Assembly: GCA_028829895.1 (NCBI GenBank)
Contig: CM054181.1
Coordinates: forward strand, 64,287,759-64,351,758
DNA length: 64,000 bases
Source of the DNA: Sinotaia quadrata
Lineage: Eukaryota > Mollusca > Gastropoda > Architaenioglossa > Viviparidae
Reading direction: 5' to 3'
This document shows positions 51,401 through 56,258 of this stretch, piece by piece. The position numbers and the translations under genes were made by a program. The notes under the pieces are model-generated. The model saw only the letters and a list, made by a program, of their open reading frames with translations. It was not told where the DNA came from and did no database searches. Each line of letters starts with the position of its first letter. The first letter of the stretch is position 1.

Positions 51401-54400
51401 AACTAACTCTTACATTTTTGAAAGGTGCCATATTGTAGAAAGATAATTCTCACTTTAGCACATTTTAGGCTGAGAAATGTAGAGCTTCTTTTAGGATGGT
51501 TGATATTTTTGTCTGTGGGGGCTGAATAAGGTTTTCACACAATCACGCAATAAAATTATAGTTTTATAATCCATTTGAAATAAATATGTAATCAGATTAA
51601 GTTAATAATTTGAGTTAATAAGAAAATATATTTGTTGTAATGAGATAATTATACTGCTTATTTAAAATATTTTTTCCTGGTAAAACACATCTCAACTTTA
51701 CTTTCTAAGTTTTCAACACAAACATGCTTTTTACATATTTCAGACTCATATAACATCAACAATTTATAATTTCGATCTTTTCTTATGTTTTTATGTGAGC
51801 ATTAGGCTATGTTGTAGACTTGTAACAAGTAAAATACTTAAGATTTAATCCACTTTATTTTTTGCACTTCATATCACAAGAGGGTACACTAGAACAGAGA
51901 ATGATCTATATACATGTATATTATTAATATTATGCTCTCACTGGCCTCTGTCTAATGAGAGCAATATTAGAAGTGCTGTGTTAATATGATTAAATTACAA
52001 ACAAAACCCCAAATGGTAACTGTTTAAAAATTGTAATATTAAAACTGTGTAAAAAAAAATATTTAAAAAGAAAATCCAAAAAAATTTAAACATTTATTCC
52101 TATTAATTATGAAACATACAAACAATACTAAAATGATATAATATAAAGATTTTAGGACTTGTAAAATGCTTGCGAACATTCTAAATGCAATTATTTGAAA
52201 GTCATTTGTCTACAAAGAACACTCACTTTGAGGGAGAACAACCAGTAACTCTATCCAACACATTTGAGGCACTGATGTTGTCATAGTAACTGTGGCTGAG
52301 AAGACTAATATTCTGGTAACAGAGTACATCTTCTAGCACAATTTTTAAAATGTGGTTGGCCAACTGATGAGAAGCACGGTTACTGTTTTCTATCACAAGC
52401 GGCAACTCAAAGCCATTATGATAGAAATGATGAAGATTGCCTGCAAAGTTAGAAAAGTGCCATCACTAATCATATTTCAACCCTCCATGTTACTAAACTC
52501 AAAGTTTCTATAAAAATTTGCATTACTGATAAACACTATCAACACTTTATCTGTTCTAAAGTAAGAAATTAAAGAAAAGCAAATGTGTTGAATATATAAC
52601 TATATGGAAAATAAATAATCTACATTTACAAAACAAAATCTGACTATGATGTGGAGAAATTTGATTTTGTGTGTGTGTATTCAATTTCAAATTACCTAGG
52701 TAAGACAAACAGTAAATATTAATGTAAAGCAGGGAAAAAGAAAATATTAAAATGTAGTTGTTACACATCTATAGATTACCACAGATATTTAGCTTCTGAA
52801 TCTAAAATGAAACAAAACTAAGAGCTGAGAACCTCAAAACCAACAAAAACACACAAACACATACATACCACTATATTAAATGAAATGATTACCTAAAGTT
52901 AAAGATTAAACAAAGACATGCCGAAATCAATATATATGCAGATATTAATATTGCAACAAATGTCATTACTAAAAAGCTTAATTATAACAAACAGTGGTTA
53001 ATTATAACAAATAACCACTGTAAATCTGAAGACAGTAAGTATAAAATGAACATATCTAATTAATAACTGTAAAAATTAAAATACATTAAATCCAAAATTT
53101 ACTTCATAAAAATTATGTATGAAATCTTCAACTTCTTTGTGTAGCCACATTAAATGCATGGTTTATAATAAACATTTTACATTTATTATTTATGATGTAG
53201 ATTCATAAATGTTTTTTTTTAATACTTTTTTCAGAATGTGCTTGATTATATATAGTGTTCAACATATATTAGTCCAAGTATAAGAAACCCCTCTCTACTT
53301 CTACTTGTTACACAAACTGTTGCTAAGTCTTCTATTATAATAATTCTGGATCAAAACTTGCTATTTCATGTTATGATAATGAATATCCAGGATTTGAAGT
53401 TAATAGCTAAAAATGTCTTATATATTATAACGATTCTAGACACTGGTCAACACTTGCCATTTCAAGTTATAGTAATGAATGTCCAGGATTTATAGCTAAT
53501 AGCTACAAATGTCTTTAATATTATAAATTATAATATTCTAGATCACTGACCAATGCTTGTTATTTCAGGCTATGGTAAATCTGCAGTTTAGAACCTATTC
53601 CTTTAGGTCCCTGTGACCATAACTTTGACTCAAAGTGAATAGCTATAACTTACTGTAGAGGGAGGCATTTGACTGTCCCCAAACTAGGAGAACTTTGCAC
53701 AGCTGCTGGCTTGTTTGCCAACTTATTAAGAATACAGATACAGCACACATCTACAGTTTACTATGGAAAGTATCCAGAAATTATATAATAAAAACATTTT
53801 ATTTATTGGAAAATAATATATAATAACTATATAATAAATAATATGTAATAAATAAAATAATGTGGGAGCAAATCTATTGTGGACATATACATTTGAGACA
53901 TTACTAGCTAGGTAGTAAATTTGACACTCTAATTAGCAGTAAATCAGATTAATATTTCTCTTATATTTCCCTCCTCAAAATCTAATGCTTTACAAATTTA
54001 AAAGCTAAAAAAAATTTTAATGTGTCAATCAAATTTAAACATTTTAATAATTAATATGAGAGAGGACATATTTAATCAATTATCACTATCAGTTATCAAT
54101 ACACTTGCACAGTACATGTACTTTAATTTTACACAATGTTATTCTCTGGCAGACAAGGCCATAGTTACTGTCTCTTGAAACAACACCAAATAATATAATA
54201 ATAACTTTAATTTAATTAACTTTGCTTTTGTTAAATAATTTGTTTAATAAAGTAATATGTAGATTTAGTTATATATATAAGTAACAATAGCAAATGTAAA
54301 ACTTCAAATGTCTTTTTTACAAGCACTTACATGATCGCTGTGAAATGCAAGATCCATGGACCACATTTGGTAGCAGCATTATGAATGTAAGGACAACTCC

Positions 54401-54430
54401 ATACATTAGTGTGAATTCTACTTTTCTCAT
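20909..54430 (-). CDS. VKR: Venus kinase receptor with an extra N-terminal OpuAC-like domain (complete, 21 coding exons)
   Basis: This is a single-pass receptor tyrosine kinase of invertebrates. The 21 exons sum to 3,987 bases, 1,328 codons plus TGA, and all 20 junctions keep phase. Domains in order: signal peptide (1-26); OpuAC/ProX-like substrate-binding domain (about 40-376); Venus-flytrap domain of the ANF-receptor/GABA-B class (about 385-800); membrane segment (about 834-857); tyrosine kinase (about 895-1165) with GEGAFG 905-910, Lys929, Glu946, gatekeeper Met975, HRD 1030-1032, DFG 1050-1052, DYYR activation loop 1061-1064 and SPE 1077-1079; Ser-rich tail to 1328. The kinase is closest in wording to the insulin receptor (GLLPVRWM-, PYQGLSN-like strings). 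Known VKRs signal in reproduction and growth and respond to amino acids or peptides; that is family knowledge, and the ligand here is unknown. The OpuAC module is not part of the VKR layout I know. Exon coordinates are listed separately. Confidence 0.93.
21926..22133 (-). CDS. VKR: VKR exon 20: kinase activation segment end and helix F
   Basis: Encodes residues 1069-1138: [12 protein letters not shown], then [13 protein letters not shown] and FPYQGLSN. These strings closely follow the insulin-receptor kinase C-lobe; the APE motif reads SPE. The donor is GTGAGT at 21925 and the exon ends in phase 2. Intron 19 (22134-23598) holds a 52-bp triple repeat and AT-rich DNA. Confidence 0.95.
22335..22500. 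repeat. 52-bp tandem repeat, three copies, in VKR intron 19
   Basis: CTGATCAAA begins at 22366, 22418 and 22470. Each copy has AATGTTATTAATTGCTGATC or a variant, then TTTTCATGCCTATTCT. An (AATA)n tract follows at 22542-22565. Confidence 0.92.
23599..23711 (-). CDS. VKR: VKR exon 19: catalytic loop and activation loop
   Basis: Encodes residues 1031-1069. It completes the HRD motif (Arg split across the intron) and continues [10 protein letters not shown], then [10 protein letters not shown], then [10 protein letters not shown]. Asp1032 is the catalytic base, Asp1050 of DFG binds magnesium, and Tyr1062-Tyr1063 match the paired activation-loop tyrosines of the insulin receptor. The loop reads LACRN rather than the usual LAARN. 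Intron 18 (23712-25228) holds two tandem duplications and a pyrimidine-rich stretch near 25000-25160. Confidence 0.95.
24301..24530. repeat. 59-bp tandem repeat, four copies, in VKR intron 18
   Basis: TATTAACGCT or its variant begins at 24311, 24370, 24429 and 24487. Units carry ACCAGGTTGTTCATCAGACT and GTTGTACATT. Confidence 0.93.
24633..24823. repeat. 95-bp tandem duplication in VKR intron 18
   Basis: ACATCACAGTCATTATGTAA starts at 24633 and again at 24728. The two units differ at only a few positions, so the duplication is young. Confidence 0.93.
25229..25379 (-). CDS. VKR: VKR exon 18: kinase hinge, helix D and helix E
   Basis: Encodes residues 981-1031: [11 protein letters not shown] (hinge and helix D, like HGDLKSYL of the insulin receptor), a short polar insert with NSKEAED, then [13 protein letters not shown] and YVHR. 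The catalytic loop is cut inside the Arg codon of HRD. The donor is GTCTGTAAG at 25228; a better GTAAGT sits four bases further on but would shift the frame. Intron 17 (25380-26208) shows nothing but AT-rich DNA. Confidence 0.94.
26209..26329 (-). CDS. VKR: VKR exon 17: helix C to hinge of the kinase
   Basis: Encodes residues 941-981: [19 protein letters not shown], then [18 protein letters not shown]. Glu946 is the helix C glutamate that pairs with Lys929, and Met975 is the gatekeeper, as in the insulin receptor. Intron 16 (26330-29974) is the largest in the gene at 3,645 bases and holds a 114-bp duplication near 27.4 kb and transposon-like sequence near 27.8-27.96 kb. Confidence 0.95.
27382..27560. 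repeat. 114-bp duplication in VKR intron 16
   Basis: GTAATATTCTTTGAAGCTGT begins at 27382 and at 27496; both copies continue into GAACTGACTGTGA. Short reading frames over this region reflect the repeat. Confidence 0.9.
27800..27960. mobile_element. possible pogo/Tigger-type transposon remnant in intron 16
   Basis: CCCTCATTATAATGCGGCCT followed by CATTGTAATGTGG, and a right edge TTATAATGGTTGACTGTA, resembles pogo-type elements that end in a form of TTGACTGTA (inverse of TACAGTCAA). The left terminus was not located. Confidence 0.3.
29975..30215 (-). CDS. VKR: VKR exon 16: juxtamembrane region and kinase N-lobe
   Basis: Encodes residues 860-940. After a basic, helical juxtamembrane stretch ([12 protein letters not shown]) comes [17 protein letters not shown], the glycine loop GEGAFG (905-910) and VAVAVKKLK with the ATP-binding Lys929. 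WE(I/V)PR is a common opening of receptor kinase domains. The donor is GTTAAT. Intron 15 (30216-32401) contains A/T-rich simple sequence (about 30300-30380) and nothing else I recognise. Confidence 0.95.
32402..32540 (-). CDS. VKR: VKR exon 15: membrane segment
   Basis: Encodes residues 814-860. Two extracellular Cys (818, 831) flank EDFRAILGV; then a hydrophobic run from about Ala834 to Ile857 ([21 protein letters not shown]) ends at KCR, a stop-transfer signal. One segment only, so this is a type I single-pass protein and not a seven-helix GABA-B-like receptor. The donor is GTATGT. Intron 14 (32541-34282) is AT-rich with one dispersed-repeat-like patch near 32760-32880. Confidence 0.94.
34283..34506 (-). 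CDS. VKR: VKR exon 14: end of the Venus-flytrap domain
   Basis: Encodes residues 739-814. The order [34 protein letters not shown] and [10 protein letters not shown] is the standard end of ANF-receptor domains (FxGVSGxVxFD...R.G...I.Q...VGxY). Donor GTAATG. Intron 13 (34507-35590) is filled by the 38-bp array on its right side. Confidence 0.95.
34900..35480. repeat. 38-bp tandem array in VKR intron 13
   Basis: AAATGTAGTTACTCCTATGA begins near 35221, 35258, 35297, 35335, 35373 and 35411, so the period is 37-39 bases. Units continue CAATAGCAATACTTTCTA. Copies between 34900 and 35200 are more diverged, giving an age gradient from left to right. The array ends about 110 bases from exon 13. Confidence 0.95.
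35591..35718 (-). CDS. VKR: VKR exon 13: flytrap domain, lobe 2
   Basis: Encodes residues 697-739: [20 protein letters not shown], then [19 protein letters not shown] is a hallmark of this fold in GABA-B, mGluR and VKR ectodomains. Acceptor TTGCAG, donor GTTAGT. Intron 12 (35719-36063) is plain AT-rich DNA. Confidence 0.95.
36064..36195 (-). CDS. VKR: VKR exon 12: flytrap domain, lobe 2
   Basis: Encodes residues 653-696: [17 protein letters not shown], then [15 protein letters not shown]. The A(V/I)(E/D)G(Y/H)F start is typical of the linker between lobes in class C receptor ectodomains. Acceptor TTTTAG, donor GTGAGT. It is separated from exon 11 by a 165-base intron. Confidence 0.94.
36361..36498 (-). 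CDS. VKR: VKR exon 11: flytrap domain, lobe 2
   Basis: Encodes residues 607-652: [20 protein letters not shown], then [10 protein letters not shown] and a Pro-rich loop ending VPCSTE. GYVW(F/L)LP..Y matches the VKR/GABA-B pattern where a substrate-facing Trp lies. Phase 0 at both ends. Intron 10 (36499-38000) is AT-rich and holds TATGTATATATTTATG words near 36,920-37,020. Confidence 0.94.
38001..38096 (-). CDS. VKR: VKR exon 10: flytrap domain, lobe 2 start
   Basis: Encodes exactly 32 residues (575-606), phase 0 at both ends: [18 protein letters not shown] then [14 protein letters not shown]. The pattern L(K)xxxxRVII..F......VMCEA is standard for lobe 2 of ANF-receptor domains. Its acceptor is preceded by a (TG) tract. 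Intron 9 is only 140 bases. Confidence 0.95.
38237..38417 (-). CDS. VKR: VKR exon 9: flytrap domain, hinge region
   Basis: Encodes residues 514-574: [19 protein letters not shown], then a Glu-rich loop, then [20 protein letters not shown] is the (F/Y)xWxxVG.(I/L) motif that follows the first lobe in all receptors of this class. Acceptor CTCAG, donor GTATCA (weak). Confidence 0.94.
38577..38690 (-). pseudogene. relic copy of the 3' end of VKR exon 8
   Basis: On the minus strand this segment reads [11 protein letters not shown] where exon 8 ends [12 protein letters not shown]. It is flanked by the same TAGTACTAA and TAAGTATTTATC...CCCTTTGTCA wording that follows exon 8. The donor dinucleotide seen in exon 8 is lost here. 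It is a partial tandem duplication of the exon end and adjacent intron, now inside intron 8. Confidence 0.75.
38689..39335. mobile_element. probable pogo/Tigger-type DNA transposon remnant in intron 8
   Basis: It begins with CAGTCAAATTCGGTTATGTC right after TA. The inside carries GAGATAACCAATGATC and ATAATCGAAAA. Near the right end GAGATAACCGATG is followed by GGCGATTTTGAC, a degenerate inverse of the left end. This is the look of a TA-target pogo/Tigger family element or MITE. It separates two copies of the duplicated intron-8 sequence. No transposase remains. Confidence 0.5.
39444..39597 (-). CDS. VKR: VKR exon 8: flytrap domain, lobe 1 ligand-binding segment
   Basis: Encodes residues 463-514: [18 protein letters not shown], then [14 protein letters not shown], then YPYFFRTIP. 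GPxCSxAxxP and the SYG...S(S)LxDR...YP.(F/Y)RT.P order place the first-lobe ligand contacts; Ser492/Ser493 lie where mGluR and VKR proteins use Ser for alpha-amino binding. The donor GTTTTAGT is weak, yet it is the only one that joins in phase to exon 9 and restores NHYRFVY. Confidence 0.93.
39700..40120. repeat. 90-bp tandem array in VKR intron 7
   Basis: AAAATGTAATCAACACAATA begins at 39781, 39871, 39961 and 40051, exactly 90 bases apart. Inside each unit two related words (AACAATAAAAATATGTAT and AAGCAATAAAAATGTAAT) suggest an older 45-bp unit. Since 90 is divisible by three, a repeated 30-residue peptide appears on the minus strand; it is not a gene. Confidence 0.96.
42104..42271 (-). CDS. 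VKR: VKR exon 7: flytrap domain, lobe 1
   Basis: Encodes residues 407-463: [17 protein letters not shown], then [16 protein letters not shown] and [10 protein letters not shown]. The order A..A(V/I)..(V/I)N, then L.L...DT.C, then VGxxG is the standard start of the ANF-receptor fold. Acceptor TCTTAG, donor GTAATT. Intron 7 (39598-42103) holds the 90-bp array; the rest, 40120-42100, is AT-rich without a gene. Confidence 0.95.
43319..43340. repeat. (GA)11 microsatellite in VKR intron 6
   Basis: Pure GA run followed by AACAAGAGAC. A pyrimidine-rich, CTCTCT-type tract also lies at about 42380-42550 in the same intron. Confidence 0.9.
43600..43830 (-). promoter_or_regulatory. possible promoter, perhaps a solo LTR, in VKR intron 6
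   Basis: On the minus strand the sequence reads CTCAATATATAAGGAGGGCA then GCCAGACAGCATGCTCGG, the shape of a TATA box with a start region about 25-30 bases downstream, as in LTR retrotransposons. The segment is less AT-rich than its surroundings. I found no paired LTR, primer-binding site or TG...CA ends, so this is a suggestion only. Confidence 0.25.
44418..44709 (-). CDS. VKR: VKR exon 6: end of OpuAC-like domain joined to start of flytrap domain
   Basis: Encodes residues 310-407. Residues 316-376 ([15 protein letters not shown], then [20 protein letters not shown] and WL) follow the C-terminal helices of OpuAC/ProX proteins, which have the form (A)PEA...LK..SL....  ...EEAA..W...N.D.V..WL. 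After a short PPAFTDKPK linker, [13 protein letters not shown] (386-398) opens the flytrap domain. The two domains meet inside one exon. Intron 6 (42272-44417) holds simple repeats and the promoter-like segment near 43.7 kb. Confidence 0.94.
45606..45625 (+). other. G-quadruplex motif in VKR intron 5
   Basis: The plus strand has four G-runs of 6, 5, 3 and 3 separated by single T, a strict G4 pattern with one-base loops. A run of 11 C lies 78 bases to the left (45518-45528), which puts poly-G on the opposite strand. The G-runs are on the template strand of VKR. Confidence 0.85.
47348..47364. repeat. short (CA)n microsatellite in VKR intron 5
   Basis: About eight CA units followed by TATATA. 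Intron 5 (44710-47576) is otherwise AT-rich, with a mollusc-type AGGGAGGTAATCCCCTG motif near 46839. Confidence 0.85.
47577..47824 (-). CDS. VKR: VKR exon 5: OpuAC-like domain, lobe 2
   Basis: Encodes residues 227-309: [20 protein letters not shown], then [18 protein letters not shown] and [10 protein letters not shown] block of the form (I/V)LF..W.P......(L).(R)(V/M)..P is conserved in OpuAC/ProX proteins, where the Trp belongs to the ligand cage region. Asn259, Asn278 and Asn282 are N-glycosylation sequons. A polar, Gln-rich stretch (about 291-306) follows. Phase 0 at the 3' end; donor GTAAGA. Confidence 0.93.
49090..49316 (-). CDS. VKR: VKR exon 4: OpuAC-like domain, Trp- and Cys-rich part
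   Basis: Encodes residues 151-227. (Y)[14 protein letters not shown] (149-163) fits the OpuAC pattern GR.GWYVP....., then DHWRSLL and [14 protein letters not shown] follow. A cluster Cys198-x2-Cys201-x9-Cys211-x6-Cys218 with a basic KRRK comes next. Asn185 is an N-glycosylation sequon (NFS). Donor GTAGGT. Intron 4 (47825-49089) shows no gene. Confidence 0.92.
49652..49789 (-). CDS. VKR: VKR exon 3: OpuAC-like domain, hinge
   Basis: Encodes residues 105-151: [20 protein letters not shown], then [20 protein letters not shown] and PLGPYS. LE(T)W in mid-domain and the G.LG..(G/S)R lead into exon 4 recall metazoan and bacterial OpuAC domains (LE.W...(V)...G.LG..GR.GWYVP). Acceptor CCACAG, donor GTAAAC. 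Intron 3 is 335 bases with nothing notable. Confidence 0.92.
49995..50021. repeat. (CAAA)n microsatellite in VKR intron 2
   Basis: About six ACAA units. Intron 2 (49790-52226) is otherwise AT-rich, with no recognisable gene. Confidence 0.9.
52227..52440 (-). CDS. VKR: VKR exon 2: start of the OpuAC-like domain
   Basis: Encodes residues 34-105: [20 protein letters not shown], then [18 protein letters not shown] and [19 protein letters not shown] first beta strand (LPLVIEN), an Asn/Ser/His-rich loop and a long helix ending (L)LEDVLCY match the opening of type 2 periplasmic binding proteins (.I.(I).....S...A.....LLE..LGY.V). Asn77 and Asn88 are N-glycosylation sequons. Acceptor TTTGCAG, donor GTGAGT. 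Intron 1 (52441-54330) holds a diverged three-copy repeat at 53330-53580. Confidence 0.92.
53330..53580. repeat. about 105-bp diverged tandem repeat in VKR intron 1
   Basis: ATGAATATCCAGGATTT and ATGAATGTCCAGGATTT, each preceded by a TGCTATTTCATGTTAT-like word and followed by AATAGCTA(A/C)AAATGTCTT, mark two copies; a third partial copy lies near 53540. Confidence 0.8.
54331..54430 (-). CDS. VKR: VKR exon 1: start codon and signal peptide
   Basis: ATG is at 54430-54428. An in-frame TGA lies 15 codons upstream with no ATG between, which fixes this as the first Met of the frame. MRKVEF, then the hydrophobic [15 protein letters not shown] and HGSC form a signal peptide with likely cleavage after Gly26. 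The donor is GTAAGT at 54330 and the exon ends in phase 1. Any 5' UTR intron is unproven; an acceptor-like GGACAG lies near 54511. Confidence 0.92.
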
Positions 54431-54437
54431 GTTTATG

Positions 54438-54488
54438 TCATATTTCCTGATGGTGTGCTTTGTTTGAGGAATTCAAAGAAAGCTGCAT
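54438..54488 (-). other. upstream ORF in the VKR leader
   Basis: ATG at 54488-54486 opens a 16-codon frame ending in TGA at 54440-54438, seven bases before the VKR ATG and in a different frame. If transcribed, it could lower translation of the receptor. Conservation is unknown. Confidence 0.5.
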
Positions 54489-54648
54489 GGATGACACGGC
54501 ACCTGTCCATTCTTTTACATATTTGATGCATATGAATTCACACACATTAGACCAAAATAAACATGTACAAAAGTGCATTCTTTTCATATAATATGACAAT
54601 TATAAGTACCTAGACAATTTTCTTGTTCAATCACAGGAATATATTTTG

Positions 54649-54652
<4 letters not shown>

Positions 54653-54686
<34 letters not shown>
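54653..54686. repeat. (TG)17 microsatellite upstream of VKR
   Basis: Thirty-four bases of TG lie about 225 bases before the VKR start codon, in the leader, promoter or first intron. Confidence 0.95.
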
Positions 54687-54687
<1 letters not shown>

Positions 54688-56213
54688 TGTGAAAAAAACA
54701 GCATTGACAATTAAATACAATATATCCTTTATATTCAAGTCTAATTTTTGTATTCTTCTTTTTGGCTGTTGTTTTTATTTATAAATTAAAAATGGCTGCC
54801 CTGATTCAGTTTATTTCTAGTATGAAGCAATGGTGCTTACAAGGGCTAAATTATGAATACTGTGATAAATAAAACGCTTGATAGTGACTAAGTGTTAATT
54901 ACAACTGCAGCATTATTCCAATGTATTATAGTCATACAAAAATAAATATTACAATATCAATGTGGCACAACAGCAGCAATTATGACTGGCTGGGCTTCTA
55001 ATTCACACTTTATGGATGGTATAAAACTAAAAAGTTTTCTGACTTTCCAATGATTCTTTTTTTCTGATTTTGTATTCCCAAAACAGAGCTGATAAAACTT
55101 ACTTAAATGATCACACACATATAACACTTTCTCAATATTAACTTATATTTAATTTTTAAAAATTAAAAAGATAGATATATTTTTTTCAAAGGAAGAATTA
55201 TTGCTATTATTTTATGCAGTTATATAAATGCAAGAGTACATGTATTTTGAAAACTATGCACAGCAATATAACTATTACAAAATAAATAAAGTGCTTTATT
55301 TAATTTAATCAAAATATATTGTTCAATGCTCCAAATTTAACAGTTTCTACACACATAAAAAATATACAATCTATGCAGTGCATTTAGTTTTTCATTCAAA
55401 TCTTACAAAAGTCTTCCACAGAATATGCTTTTCAAATAATGCCCAGAATATTTGTTATTAAATTAGGTCTAAGCAGAATTAATATATTATACACATATAT
55501 GCTTATGATATAATGAGATGTACATAATTCTGATAACTACAATTAATTATTTTTTTATATACAATTCACATATTTAGATTTTTTTTTTTAAAATACACAT
55601 ATACAAATAAATTTGTTGCCTATTTGGGAAACAATTTTATAAAAGAATCAAATTTTTTTAACAGAAAACATATACAGTATTTAATTATGTTTATATATTT
55701 CAGTTCTGTAATATTTCTTTTTAATAATTATAAAAGGTACTAAATGTATATACAATCTTATTTGGAGAGTTTCAAAATGACAAAGTCATCAACACTAGCA
55801 AAAGGGTGTTTTTGTGTCATTTTTTTTTTTAAATCCCCCGTTTGTATTTTATATCCAGTTTTATATTCAACCACAAAACTGACCCACAAATGAAGTGTTT
55901 TCCAAATCTGTGTGTAACTTAGCTGATAATTCAAATTTCATCATTTCAGTATAAGTGGCTGCACAATGACTGTCAAAGTGTCAACACAACATAAGCTGTA
56001 GTTAGAAACACAGCAGCACTGAAGTGCTTGTCCACAGTGAATGAGCTGACCATGACAAGATGCCCACCGAACAGGAGACAAATGGATGCTTCCAGATGGA
56101 TGAGCTCTTTAAATGACATCAGTTTTGATCATTATTCTTCTTACATCCTAAGTTGTTGGAGTTTTTCTGCTGGGCCACTTCTCAAGATCTTTTTATGGAC
56201 AAGTCAAATGTAA

Positions 56214-56258
56214 CCACACACACACATGCAAGCACACACACACACACCACACACACAG
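56214..56258. repeat. interrupted (CA)n microsatellite
   Basis: CACACACACA blocks broken by CATGCAAG and CCA. Confidence 0.92.
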
